In this document: positions 53,987-62,361 of the stretch, one piece after another
Position numbering within the stretch: the first letter of the stretch is position 1
Layout: the number at the start of each line of letters is the position of its first letter
Assembly (NCBI RefSeq): GCF_022489035.1
Contig: NZ_JAKVTV010000001.1
Coordinates: forward strand, 248,001 to 312,000
Reading direction: 5' to 3'
DNA from: Christiangramia lutea
GTDB lineage: Bacteria; Bacteroidota; Bacteroidia; Flavobacteriales; Flavobacteriaceae
DNA: 64,000 bases
The notes under the pieces: generated by a model
The model's database searches: none
What the model was told of the DNA's origin: nothing
Seen by the model: the letters and a program-made list of their open reading frames with translations, nothing else
Program-made: the position numbers and the translations under genes

Positions 53987-54064
53987 TCATATAGCATTCC
54001 CGATCCTATCTCTGGTATAGAAATAAAAATAATAGAATGCGTTCCAGTTGATTAAGCTTGTCAT
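53987..54064 (-). CDS. pheA leader peptide with seven Phe/Tyr codons
   Basis: A 25-residue frame too short for routine ORF calling: MTSLINWNAF, then YYFYFY, then TRDRIGNAI and stop TGA. Codons 10-16 (54017-54037) are all Phe or Tyr (F-Y-Y-F-Y-F-Y). Ribosomes stalled there for lack of charged tRNA-Phe/Tyr leave bases 53998-54005 (GATCGGGA in the RNA) free to pair with the 5' arm of the terminator (53952-53959), 8 bp with one G-U. That would prevent the terminator. When translation continues to the stop the segment is masked and transcription ends. Strong attenuator signature; not experimentally shown here. Confidence 0.88.
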   Translation of the reverse strand: MTSLINWNAFYYFYFYTRDRIGNAI

Positions 54065-54083
54065 TTCGATAATTAATGAATGA

Positions 54084-54113
54084 CTAAAGTAGTGTTTAAA
54101 TTTTATTTTCAAA
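54084..54113 (-). promoter_or_regulatory. Candidate promoter of the pheA leader
   Basis: TTTG (54110-54113) and TACTTTAG (54084-54091), 18 bp apart, resemble the -33/-7 boxes with one mismatch in the -7. The expected start near 54077 lies shortly before the leader peptide ATG. Confidence 0.45.
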
Positions 54114-54131
54114 ATATTTTATCTTCAAAAT
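54100..54131. repeat. Two adjacent 16-bp direct repeats
   Basis: 54100-54115 and 54116-54131 are identical except for one base (pattern ATTTTATYTTCAAAAT). They cover the -33 region of the pheA leader promoter and extend upstream, so they may be operator half-sites or a simple duplication. Confidence 0.8.
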
Positions 54132-54249
54132 TTATATTTTTTTGAAATTCAGAAAATACCAGAGGTTTTAATATTGAATACAATTTATCCTACATCTAAT
54201 CCGTTGAAATTTTGAATTATTTTCAGTGACCTGCCTGATTAATTATTCC

Positions 54250-54257
54250 TAATTTTG
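54250..54257 (+). promoter_or_regulatory. -7 box of gldA
   Basis: TAATTTTG, a perfect TAnnTTTG match, ends 11 bp before the gldA ATG; a -33 box is not clear. Confidence 0.5.
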
Positions 54258-54268
54258 AAATTGAGCTT

Positions 54269-55189
54269 ATGTCTATATCAGTTAATAACATATCTAAGCA
54301 CTTCGGAAGCCAGAAAGCACTGGATGAAGTTAGTTTTAAAATTTCTCCGGGTGAGATCGTTGGGTTCCTGGGACCAAACGGTGCAGGTAAATCTACCTTG
54401 ATGAAAATACTCACCGGTTATCTTCAGCCCGATGAAGGAACTGCTGAAGTTAGTGGGTTTAACCTGACCAATCAGATTGCTGAAATTCAGGCACAGATAG
54501 GCTACCTGCCCGAGCATAACCCTCTATATACTGAAATGTTCGTTAGAGAATATCTAAGATTCAATGCTTCGGTATATAAAATGAATAAGTCCAGAGTAGA
54601 AGAAGTCATCAAACTTACCGGTCTTAGCCCTGAAGCAAATAAAAAGATAGACCAGCTTTCCAAAGGTTATCGCCAACGCGTTGGACTAGCTGCAGCACTT
54701 TTGCATGATCCGGCGGTATTGATCCTTGATGAACCCACCACGGGGCTTGATCCGAATCAACTGGTGGAAATAAGGTCCCTAATCAGGAATATTGGAAAAG
54801 ATCAACCTGATGGACGACCCGGTAAGACGGTATTTCTTTCTACCCATATTATGCAGGAAGTAGAGGCGATCTGTGACCGTGTTATCATCATAAATAAAGG
54901 TAAAATTGTTGCCGATAGAAAGCTTAAAGACCTTCGCGAGGAGAATGAACAGGTGATTTTCGTAGAATTCGATTACCGCATCGAGGAGATCGCCCTTCAG
55001 GAAATTCCAAATCTGGTTTCGGCAAAAAATACCGGCGGATTCTCCTATGAACTGGTTTTCGATTCAAAAAAAGATATGCGCCCTGCTGTTTTTGATTTCG
55101 CCCACGATAATGGATTGAAAACACTTCAGCTCAATCAGAAAACCAAAAACCTGGAAAGCCTTTTTGCTGAATTGACCTCCACTAGATAA
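54269..55189 (+). CDS. gldA: Gliding motility ABC transporter ATP-binding subunit GldA
   Basis: 306 residues. Walker A GPNGAGKST, Q-loop region (IGYLPEHNPLYTEM), signature LSKGYRQRVG, Walker B LILDEPTTGLDP and H-loop STHIM. The C-terminal extension and the YLPEHNPLY motif match GldA of Bacteroidota, which works with GldF/GldG in gliding motility and possibly type IX-related functions. GldF/GldG are not adjacent here. Divergent from the pheA leader. Confidence 0.86.
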   Translation: MSISVNNISKHFGSQKALDEVSFKISPGEIVGFLGPNGAGKSTLMKILTGYLQPDEGTAEVSGFNLTNQIAEIQAQIGYLPEHNPLYTEMFVREYLRFNASVYKMNKSRVEEVIKLTGLSPEANKKIDQLSKGYRQRVGLAAALLHDPAVLILDEPTTGLDPNQLVEIRSLIRNIGKDQPDGRPGKTVFLSTHIMQEVEAICDRVIIINKGKIVADRKLKDLREENEQVIFVEFDYRIEEIALQEIPNLVSAKNTGGFSYELVFDSKKDMRPAVFDFAHDNGLKTLQLNQKTKNLESLFAELTSTR

Positions 55190-55208
55190 ACCTAGGTAAA
55201 AAAAGAAA

Positions 55209-55268
55209 GTCATGCTGAATTTACTTCAGCATCTTTGTAATTAGAAGCTGAACCAAGTTCAGCTTGAC
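55209..55268. repeat. Interspersed palindromic repeat between gldA and DUF2807 gene
   Basis: Two hairpins, ATGCTGAA/TTCAGCAT (55212-55232) and AAGCTGAAC/GTTCAGCTT (55245-55265), between GTCA and TGAC ends. Similar to the copies at 61114 and 62867. May also act as a bidirectional terminator between the convergent genes. Confidence 0.65.
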
Positions 55269-55295
55269 GTTGAAGTAAATTTCCAAAACCTAGAC

Positions 55296-56045
55296 TCATT
55301 CAAAAATAAGTTTTCCTTTAAAATGTTCCTCGATATCCACCTCAGGCGGCCGGTTCACCGATATGATATCTCCATAACTAAAAATATCTCCCTTTAAACT
55401 TTGTTGAGGATTCACGATCAATTTATTGGTTCCTCTGTGAAAAAGATCATAATGTTGAACGATCAAATCTCGTGCTTCCAAACGACTATCCCCTGCGGCA
55501 AAAAATCCATTGAAATTCTCAACTTTTCCCGAAAGAAAGAAATGTGAATAATTATCACTGGTAATACGAAGGTTTTGCACATTTAAATCCAACCTAAAAT
55601 CTCCGTTGGTATGAATCTCGGGATCCCTGGCCTGGTTTTCAGACACCAGCCATAGTTCTTCAAAATTTAAAGTCCCGATACTTTCCAATGGAATATTCCC
55701 GGCATGACGCAAATAGGTAAGATCTGGAACAGTTACATATACTTTGGTGATTCCGTATTCCCTGAAAAAATTACAGCGGTTCTCGTTCTGAAGGATTAGC
55801 TGCCCATCATTAACTGCAATACTAATTTCATTCAGGAGATTTTCGCCACTTTCTACTAGTATTTTTTGTTCCGGTCCCTGTTCAATAAAAAGCTTAATCT
55901 TGTCATTAAGAACGATCCCGGAAAACTCCTCTACTTCTATTTCTTTCTGAATAATGGTTCCGGCAGTCTGAATACAATTACCAGCATCTTCAGAATCACA
56001 TCCAAAAAACCCTAAAATCGTCACTATAATAATTAGCTTCCTCAT
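55296..56045 (-). CDS. DUF2807 (head-GIN) lipoprotein
   Basis: 249 residues; lipobox (VTILGFFGCDSED). The remainder is the beta-solenoid DUF2807/GIN fold: VEEFSGIVLNDKIKLFIEQG, VTVPDLTYLRHAGNI, NGDFRLDLNVQNLRITSDNYS. Such proteins are common surface lipoproteins of Bacteroidota without known activity. Its ATG overlaps the stop of the acyloxyacyl-hydrolase-like gene by 4 bp, so one operon. Confidence 0.85.
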   Translation of the reverse strand: MRKLIIIVTILGFFGCDSEDAGNCIQTAGTIIQKEIEVEEFSGIVLNDKIKLFIEQGPEQKILVESGENLLNEISIAVNDGQLILQNENRCNFFREYGITKVYVTVPDLTYLRHAGNIPLESIGTLNFEELWLVSENQARDPEIHTNGDFRLDLNVQNLRITSDNYSHFFLSGKVENFNGFFAAGDSRLEARDLIVQHYDLFHRGTNKLIVNPQQSLKGDIFSYGDIISVNRPPEVDIEEHFKGKLIFE

Positions 56046-57145
56046 AATCTATATCCTAATGAAAATTCAACTGCTTCCGCATTCGCTCCGTGTGACCTTA
56101 CTGTTACCGAGCCCCACCAGTTTTCACTAATCTTCCTCTGAAGCCCAACCCGGTTATATACCTGCTCTACATATTCGGAGTATGGATAATAAACATAATA
56201 TCCCAGTTGGGTAATAAGCGACATTTTATTAAATGTAAGCTGATGTCCCACAAAAATACCTACACGTTTGGCATCTTCCTCCCCGGTACCCCCCTGTTGC
56301 GGAAATGCTGCCGCTTTATAATCTATAAATTCCTCCAGTGATCTGGAAAAGAATAGCTCTGCACCTCCTTGCAAGGTACTTTTCCTATTCAAAACCTTAT
56401 CTGCATAGGCAGAGATTGTGAGAAATGGTAGCCTTGGTGAACCTACGACTCCTGAGGTATTGAATCCGCTTCTTACAGAAAAGTTATAATGAAATGGCTC
56501 GGTATATTTCTCTTTTTCACCCCGAGGGATATAATCTGGTTGATTATTATGATCCAAAATATAATTTAAACCAAAGTTTAAGGTGAACGTATTGGTGCTA
56601 TGATTTGGCGAACCCGTATCTGCGTTCGAATAATGAATGATGGTAACCCCAGCATTTACCCCCAGGCCTCCGATTATGTTCTCTTTTTTAATATTGCCCA
56701 TTAAGTAAGTTGAACTTAAAAGCCGGGTTCCATAGGCATTATTGATAAAATTGGTATCGGGGTCATAAGGATTGGTGGTATAGGCAATTCCCTGCCCTAT
56801 CCTGAACATCAGTAACCTTTTCAGGGCATAAAAACTGAAATGCCCATAAACAGAATAATTCTCACCCAGATAGGTATTCTTCATATTTTGGTAAATGAAA
56901 GAATATCCAAAATCTGGATAATTATACCTGCTTTCCCATTTTTCCAGTCCATACGTCTTCCGGTTGAAGCTTAAAAGGAATCCGTTGGGATGGTCTGTGA
57001 TCAGGTGAGCTATATCAGGATTGTGTTCCATGATAGTACCATAAAAATAATTCGCATCAAATGAATAATATTTTTCTGGTTTCTCATCCTGACCAAAGGA
57101 AATAAAACTGCAAAGAAGCAGCAGGAATGGGGCAATTCTCGTCAT
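56042..57145 (-). CDS. PagL-like lipid A deacylase / acyloxyacyl hydrolase
   Basis: 367 residues; signal peptide (FLLLLCSFISFGQ). Outer-membrane beta-barrel pattern with aromatic strand ends. The stretch NAGVTIIHYSNADTGSPNHS contains the HxS-type catalytic region expected for PagL (His and Ser in adjacent strand). PagL removes a lipid A 3-O acyl chain, changing surface charge and permeability. Family length is usually 150-200 for the proteobacterial enzyme; this flavobacterial form is longer. First of two genes with the DUF2807 lipoprotein. Confidence 0.75.
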   Translation of the reverse strand: MTRIAPFLLLLCSFISFGQDEKPEKYYSFDANYFYGTIMEHNPDIAHLITDHPNGFLLSFNRKTYGLEKWESRYNYPDFGYSFIYQNMKNTYLGENYSVYGHFSFYALKRLLMFRIGQGIAYTTNPYDPDTNFINNAYGTRLLSSTYLMGNIKKENIIGGLGVNAGVTIIHYSNADTGSPNHSTNTFTLNFGLNYILDHNNQPDYIPRGEKEKYTEPFHYNFSVRSGFNTSGVVGSPRLPFLTISAYADKVLNRKSTLQGGAELFFSRSLEEFIDYKAAAFPQQGGTGEEDAKRVGIFVGHQLTFNKMSLITQLGYYVYYPYSEYVEQVYNRVGLQRKISENWWGSVTVRSHGANAEAVEFSLGYRL

Positions 57146-57152
57146 AGGCTAG

Positions 57153-57160
57153 CAAATCTA
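57153..57160 (-). promoter_or_regulatory. -7 box of the PagL-like gene
   Basis: TAGATTTG on the - strand, perfect TAnnTTTG, just 8 bp from the ATG, so the mRNA would be nearly leaderless. No -33 box. Confidence 0.35.
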
Positions 57161-57207
57161 ACATATTTACGAAAATAATGGCTGGAAGTTTTCAGTCTTG
57201 AATAAAA

Positions 57208-58161
57208 TTAAAATACCTTCCTGGCGATCTTCTCGATATTGCTGCTTTTCCCCATGGAGTAATAATGAAGTACCGGAGCCCCTCCCTCCATTAATTCTTT
57301 AGATTGCTGAATACACCATTCTATTCCTACCTGTCTTACTTCTTTATTGTTTTTACATTTTTCAACTTCGGAAATTAAAGATTCAGGTAGGTCAATCTTA
57401 AAAACCTGAGGTAACATTTGTAGGTGTCTGGAAATGGCAATAGGTTTAATTCCCGGTATTATGGGTACATTGATACCAGCCTGGCGAGCTGCTTCAACAA
57501 AGGCAAAGTATTTGGAATTATCAAAGAACATTTGTGTAACCACATAGTTTGCCCCGGCCTCTACTTTCTCCTTTAGTCTTTTGAGATCAGACTTTAAAGA
57601 TGGGGCTTCAATATGTTTTTCTGGATATCCAGCCACACCTACACAAAAATCTGCTTTATCATCGGCTTCGATCACATCATGTAAATATTTACCCTTGTTT
57701 AGGTCCTGAATTTGCTTTACCAGGTCACAGGCGTAATGGTGACCACCATTGGAAGGTTCAAAATATTTTTGATGACTCATGGCGTCACCACGCAGAGCCA
57801 TGACATTTTCAATTCCTAAATAATGACAGTCTACCAGCAGATATTCCGTCTCCTCTTTAGAGAAGCCTCCACAGAGCACGTGCGGAACCGTATCTACATT
57901 GTATTTATGCTTAATGGCAGCGCAAATACCTACGGTGCCGGGCCTCATCCTGGTGATCTTTCTATCCAGGAGTCCGTCCCGGTCTACATACACATATTCC
58001 TCACGTGAGGTGGTCACATCTATAAACGGAGGATTGAATTCCATCAAAGGATCTATATTATCATAAAGTTCCTGGATATTCTTTCCTTTTTTGGGCGGGA
58101 TGATCTCGAAGGAAAACAGTGTTCTCCCATTTGCTTTTTCGATGTGCTCTGTAACTTTCAT
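57208..58161 (-). CDS. metF: Methylenetetrahydrofolate reductase [NAD(P)H]
   Basis: 317 residues. MetF barrel features: FSFEIIPPKKGKNIQELYDNI, FIDVTTSREEY, ENVMALRGDAM (FAD/folate region), VTQMFFDNSKYFAFVEAAR and IPGIKPI. Makes 5-methyl-THF, the methyl donor for MetH. Last gene of the SAM-riboswitch operon with the two methionine synthase genes, though a repeat-rich gap of 155 bp separates it from metH and could affect expression. Confidence 0.96.
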   Translation of the reverse strand: MKVTEHIEKANGRTLFSFEIIPPKKGKNIQELYDNIDPLMEFNPPFIDVTTSREEYVYVDRDGLLDRKITRMRPGTVGICAAIKHKYNVDTVPHVLCGGFSKEETEYLLVDCHYLGIENVMALRGDAMSHQKYFEPSNGGHHYACDLVKQIQDLNKGKYLHDVIEADDKADFCVGVAGYPEKHIEAPSLKSDLKRLKEKVEAGANYVVTQMFFDNSKYFAFVEAARQAGINVPIIPGIKPIAISRHLQMLPQVFKIDLPESLISEVEKCKNNKEVRQVGIEWCIQQSKELMEGGAPVLHYYSMGKSSNIEKIARKVF

Positions 58162-58185
58162 TTTTTAAATTCTATCTTTTTATCT

Positions 58186-58262
58186 GGGCGTTGCCCTGCG
58201 GGCCGGGCTTTCCGCTGTATCCCCGATTTAGATCGGGGGATGCCGCTGCAATCCCTAACGCG
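58186..58262. repeat. Structured interspersed repeat between metF and metH
   Basis: A GC-rich 77-bp element. Outer ends GCGTT/AACGC pair and an inner hairpin (CCCCGAT/ATCGGGG) sits in the middle. I recall a similar element from many Flavobacteriia intergenic regions, but this was not checked by search. Base composition contrasts with the AT-rich flanks. Confidence 0.6.
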
Positions 58263-58270
58263 GTATTAAC

Positions 58271-58303
58271 AGACCTCACAGGTTTTGAAAACCTGTGAGG
58301 TCT
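58271..58303. repeat. Perfect 16-bp inverted repeat
   Basis: AGACCTCACAGGTTTT (58271-58286), G, and its reverse complement (58288-58303). It lies next to the structured repeat and between metH and metF. No T-run follows on the - strand, so it is a repeat rather than a typical terminator, though it could stabilise the metH mRNA 3' end. Confidence 0.75.
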
Positions 58304-58316
58304 CAATTTTTCGATT

Positions 58317-61028
58317 CTAATCTGCAATATTCGGATTCAGCCATTTCTCAGCCTTCTCCAAACTGATATCCTTTCGTTCCGCATAATCCTTTACCTGGTC
58401 TTCCTTTATTTTTCCAAGTCCGAAATACCTGGCTTCCGGATTCGCAAAATAATAACCACTTACACTGGCGGCTGGCCACATGGCCAGGCTTTCGGTAAGC
58501 TCTACTCCTATTCTTTCTTTTACTTTAAGAATATCCCAAATGGTCAATTTTTCCAGATGATCTGGACAGGCCGGATAACCTGGAGCCGGACGAATTCCTT
58601 TGTAGGCTTCCTTAATCAACTCTTCATTACTCAAACTTTCATCTGAAGCATAACCCCAATGTTGCGTTCTCACCTCCTTATGAAGAAATTCAGCAAAAGC
58701 TTCTGCCAGACGATCGGCAAGCGCTTTGATCATAATTGAATTATAATCGTCATGATTTTTCTCAAATTTCGCTGCCAATTCCTGGGTTCCAAATCCGGTA
58801 GTCACGCAAAAACAACCTATATGATCCTGGATGCCGGTTTCTTTTGGTGCAATAAAATCTGAAAGGGCAAAATTGGGCTGATCGTCGTGTTTCTTTAGTT
58901 GCTGCCTAAGTGTCCTGAAAATCGCTGTTTTCTCCGTAGATTCTACCTGATATTTTACTTCGATATCATCATGATTGATCGTATTTGCTTCGAACAATCC
59001 AAAGATCGCTTTCGCCTTCAGTAACTTTTCATCCAGAATTCGCTGAAGTAAAACCTGTGCATCGTCAAATAAGATCTGTGCCTGCTCGCCTACGTTCTCG
59101 TCCTTCAGAATATCCGGATATCTGCCATGCAGATCCCAGCTTCTAAAAAACGGACTCCAGTCTATATAATCAACCAGTTTATTCAGGTCAAAATCCTCGA
59201 TCACCTGGATTCCTAATTCAGCAGGCCTAGTGATCTGTGTATTTTTCCAATCGATCTGAAATTTATTTTTCCGGGCTTCCTCGATACTCAGGAAAGACTT
59301 GATCTTACTTCTTTTTCCAAAATTCTTTCGGAATTCGTCATACTGAACCTTTAGCTCGTTCTTATATTTCTCCCTGGTGCTTTCCTTTAAAAGATCACCA
59401 ACTACGGTTACCGCCCGGGATGCATCATTTACATGCGCCACCGCATGTTTATATTGCGGATCGATCTTCACCGCCGTATGTGCTTTGGAAGTGGTTGCGC
59501 CACCAATTAAAAGGGGAACAGAAAAATCCTGACGCTGCATTTCCTTGGCCAGGAAAACCATCTCATCCAATGACGGAGTAATTAGTCCGCTAAGGCCTAT
59601 CACATCCACATTCTCTTTTTTGGCAGTTTCAATGATCTTTTCCGGCGGCACCATCACCCCAAGGTCAATGATCTCATAATTATTACATCCAAGTACTACG
59701 CTCACGATATTTTTACCAATATCATGCACATCACCTTTTACTGTGGCCATCAATACTTTCCCTGCCGATTGTCTTTTATTCGATTTATCAGCTTCGATAT
59801 ATGGTAACAAATGTGCCACGGCCTTTTTCATTACCCTTGCCGACTTCACCACCTGTGGCAGGAACATTTTCCCGCTTCCAAAGAGATCACCAACCACGTT
59901 CATTCCTATCATAAGCGGACCTTCGATCACATCCAGCGGTTTTTCAGATTCTATACGGGCCTGCTCGATATCTTCCAGAATATAGGCGTCGATTCCTTTT
60001 ACAAGTGCATGGGTGATCCTTTCCTGCAACTGATTTTCCCTCCAGGATAGATCAACTTTATTTTCTTTTTTAGTCCCTACAACATTTTCTGCAAAAGCCA
60101 GTAAACGCTCGGTAGCGTCATCACGACGATCCAGGATCACATCTTCCACATGCTCCAGCAGATCTTTCGGGATCTCATCATAAACTTCCAGCATGGAAGG
60201 ATTCACGATCCCAATGTTCATCCCTGCTTTGATGGCATGAAAGAGGAATACGGAATGCATAGCTTCCCGTACCGGATTATTTCCTCTGAAAGAAAAGGAA
60301 ACATTGCTTACACCACCGCTAATACTACAATGCGGTAGATTCTCTTTTACCCAACGTGTTCCTTCAATAAAATCTATCGCATTTCTCCTATGCTCGTCCA
60401 TTCCTGTACCAACCGGAAAAATATTAAGGTCAAAAATGATATCCTCAGGAGGGAATTTCACTTGATTGACCAAAATATCATAAGACCTTTTTGCGATCTC
60501 AATTCGTCTCTCATAATTATCTGCCTGGCCAACCTCATCAAATGCCATTACGATCACAGCCGCTCCATAACGCCTGATCTTTTTCGCATGACTTATAAAT
60601 TCTTCTTCCCCTTCCTTTAAACTGATAGAATTCACTACACATTTTCCCTGCACCACTTGCAGACCAGCTTCAATAATTTCCCATTTGGAACTATCTATCA
60701 TGATAGGAACCCTGGCAATATCAGGTTCTGCCACTACGAGATTCAGGAATTTAACCATGGCTTCCTTGCCTTCAATAAGGCCGTCATCCATATTCACATC
60801 AATGATCTGCGCTCCATTTTCTACCTGTTCCCTGGCAACTTCAAGAGCCTCATCATATTTCTCCTCCTTGATCAATCGCAAAAATTTGCGGGAGCCGGCC
60901 ACGTTGGTTCGTTCCCCAACATTTATGAAATTGCTTTCAGGAGTGATCACCAGAGGTTCCAGTCCAGATAATTTTAAGGGTCTGATCTCCTTTTGCTTAT
61001 CAACTATATCTGTACTTGCTGTACTCAT
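58317..61028 (-). CDS. metH: Methionine synthase, folate/B12/AdoMet-activation part
   Basis: 903 residues, lacking the homocysteine domain, which is the next gene upstream. Pterin-binding domain ([32 protein letters not shown]), helical cap, B12-binding GDVHDIGKN with His435 as the lower cobalt ligand, and the C-terminal AdoMet activation domain ([17 protein letters not shown]). Cytosolic; transfers methyl from methyl-THF through cobalamin. Both halves have full ends, so this is a split gene, not a frameshift. Controlled by the SAM-I riboswitch upstream. Confidence 0.95.
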   Translation of the reverse strand: MSTASTDIVDKQKEIRPLKLSGLEPLVITPESNFINVGERTNVAGSRKFLRLIKEEKYDEALEVAREQVENGAQIIDVNMDDGLIEGKEAMVKFLNLVVAEPDIARVPIMIDSSKWEIIEAGLQVVQGKCVVNSISLKEGEEEFISHAKKIRRYGAAVIVMAFDEVGQADNYERRIEIAKRSYDILVNQVKFPPEDIIFDLNIFPVGTGMDEHRRNAIDFIEGTRWVKENLPHCSISGGVSNVSFSFRGNNPVREAMHSVFLFHAIKAGMNIGIVNPSMLEVYDEIPKDLLEHVEDVILDRRDDATERLLAFAENVVGTKKENKVDLSWRENQLQERITHALVKGIDAYILEDIEQARIESEKPLDVIEGPLMIGMNVVGDLFGSGKMFLPQVVKSARVMKKAVAHLLPYIEADKSNKRQSAGKVLMATVKGDVHDIGKNIVSVVLGCNNYEIIDLGVMVPPEKIIETAKKENVDVIGLSGLITPSLDEMVFLAKEMQRQDFSVPLLIGGATTSKAHTAVKIDPQYKHAVAHVNDASRAVTVVGDLLKESTREKYKNELKVQYDEFRKNFGKRSKIKSFLSIEEARKNKFQIDWKNTQITRPAELGIQVIEDFDLNKLVDYIDWSPFFRSWDLHGRYPDILKDENVGEQAQILFDDAQVLLQRILDEKLLKAKAIFGLFEANTINHDDIEVKYQVESTEKTAIFRTLRQQLKKHDDQPNFALSDFIAPKETGIQDHIGCFCVTTGFGTQELAAKFEKNHDDYNSIMIKALADRLAEAFAEFLHKEVRTQHWGYASDESLSNEELIKEAYKGIRPAPGYPACPDHLEKLTIWDILKVKERIGVELTESLAMWPAASVSGYYFANPEARYFGLGKIKEDQVKDYAERKDISLEKAEKWLNPNIAD

Positions 61029-61051
61029 ATTCTATATTTTTCGTCACCTTG

Positions 61052-61067
61052 TCCCGAAAATTCGGGA
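61052..61067. repeat. Small hairpin between metH parts
   Basis: TCCCGAA/TTCGGGA arms with two bases between, in the 65-bp gap separating the two methionine synthase genes. May shape mRNA processing; not a terminator (no T-run). Confidence 0.6.
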
Positions 61068-61093
61068 GATTCAGAGTCTCCTTTTTATAATTC

Positions 61094-62134
61094 TTAATTA
61101 TTGGTTGTTTGAGATGCTGAAACGAGTTCAGCATGACGTTGAAATTTAATTTCACGCGGTTTATACTCTTTGGCAATTTCCGCGATCGCTTGTATGTGAG
61201 ATGGAGTGGTTCCGCAGCAACCGCCCAGGATATTTACCAGGCCTTTTTCCAGATATTCCTTGATTTGATTGGACATCTCCTGAGCATCCTGATCGTATTC
61301 ACCAAAGGCATTCGGGAGTCCGGCGTTGGGATAGGCTGAAACACCAAATTCGGTATTTCTGGCTACTGCTTCCAGGTGGGGAGTCAATTGTTTGGCTCCC
61401 AAAGCGCAGTTAAAACCAATGCTTAAAAGAGGAATATGAGAAATCGAGATCAAAAAAGCTTCGGCGGTCTGGCCGGAAAGCGTTCTTCCGGAAGCATCGG
61501 TAATCGTTCCGCTTACCATTACCGGAATATCAACATTCAATTCTTCCTTCAATTCGTCAATTGCAAAAAGTGCTGCCTTGGCATTCAGGGTATCAAATAC
61601 CGTTTCTACTAAAAGTACATCTACTCCACCATCTATCAATGCTTTTGCCTGCTGCTTGTAAGCCACTTTCAATTCTTCAAATGAAATGGCACGAAAACCG
61701 GGATCATTCACGTCAGGGCTCATACTGGCCGTTTTGTTGGTAGGTCCCATTGCCCCGGCAACGAATCTTGGCTTTTCAGGATCTTCAGCTGTAACTTCTT
61801 CAGCAACTTTTTTGGCGATCCTGGCCGACTCATAATTCAACTCATAAACGAGCTCTTCCATTTGATAATCGGCCATAGCAATGGTAGTTCCGGAGAAAGT
61901 ATTGGTTTCCACAATATCGGCTCCGGCTTCGAAATATTTACGATGAATAGTGGCAATGGCTTCGGGCTGCGTAATAGACAGCAGGTCGTTATTCCCTTTT
62001 AGAGAAACCGGCCAGTCGGCAAAACGTTTTCCGCGGAAATCCTCTTCAGAAAATTTATATTCCTGAAGCATGGTCCCCATGGCACCATCTAATATTAATA
62101 TTTTTTGTGAGAGTAACTCTTCAATTTTTGACAT
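61094..62134 (-). CDS. metH: Methionine synthase, homocysteine-binding part
   Basis: 346 residues: the Zn-dependent homocysteine S-methyltransferase domain of MetH. KILILDGAMGTMLQEY, ADIVETNTFSGTTIAMADY, Zn ligands Cys243 (GFNCALGA) and Cys306/Cys307 (LGGCCGT). Works with the B12-containing part encoded next. The last 14 residues (RHAELVSASQTTNN) are translated from an interspersed palindromic repeat that has replaced the natural end. First gene behind the SAM-I riboswitch. Confidence 0.94.
   Translation of the reverse strand: MSKIEELLSQKILILDGAMGTMLQEYKFSEEDFRGKRFADWPVSLKGNNDLLSITQPEAIATIHRKYFEAGADIVETNTFSGTTIAMADYQMEELVYELNYESARIAKKVAEEVTAEDPEKPRFVAGAMGPTNKTASMSPDVNDPGFRAISFEELKVAYKQQAKALIDGGVDVLLVETVFDTLNAKAALFAIDELKEELNVDIPVMVSGTITDASGRTLSGQTAEAFLISISHIPLLSIGFNCALGAKQLTPHLEAVARNTEFGVSAYPNAGLPNAFGEYDQDAQEMSNQIKEYLEKGLVNILGGCCGTTPSHIQAIAEIAKEYKPREIKFQRHAELVSASQTTNN
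61114..61134. repeat. Interspersed palindrome coding the metH-N tail
   Basis: ATGCTGAA (61114-61121), 5 bases, TTCAGCAT (61127-61134), with GTCA-type ends. The same type of hairpin as at 55209 and 62867. Here it lies inside the coding end and yields HAELVSAS. Confidence 0.8.
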
Positions 62135-62186
62135 GATCTTGTAAATAAATCGCTATCAAAAAAGGAAGACAAAAATGAAGTCTAAT

Positions 62187-62286
62187 GTTATCTATCCACG
62201 CCAGGGCGCAGTAGAATGTAGCACCTTCTCCAAAGGAGGGTTGCTAAGGTTTCACAGGGTCTAATCCCTCAACCTTTCTTGATAAC
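62187..62286 (-). ncRNA. SAM-I (S-box) riboswitch
   Basis: On the - strand: P1 GTTATC with distal GATAAC, then the conserved AAGAAAGG, GAGGGAUUAGACCCU, GUGAAACCUUAGCAACC and GAAGGUGCUACAUUC. These are the hallmark S-box core sequences that bind S-adenosylmethionine. It lies upstream of the split metH genes, so high SAM should lower methionine synthesis. A weak AGAC/GTCT stem before a T6 run (about 62155-62183) may be the expression platform. Confidence 0.88.
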
Positions 62287-62314
62287 GAAAGTTGTAAACA
62301 ATGAACTTATTGCG

Positions 62315-62344
62315 CAAATATAGCTATGCTGCTCCTAAATGCAA
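62315..62344 (-). promoter_or_regulatory. Promoter of the metH-metF operon
   Basis: TTG (62342-62344) and TATATTTG (62315-62322), exactly 19 bp apart, fit the Bacteroidota consensus well. The start near 62308 lies just before the riboswitch. Confidence 0.65.
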
Positions 62345-62361
62345 GGATTTAAGAAAAATTT

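Noticed and set aside
58271-58303. Intrinsic terminator between metH and metF
   Set aside because: Strong stem but no T-run on the - strand, and metF follows on the same strand; treated as an interspersed repeat.
61029-61093. Possible frameshift that split metH
   Set aside because: Both parts have complete domain ends and their own starts with a 65-bp gap; a two-gene MetH is usual in Bacteroidota.
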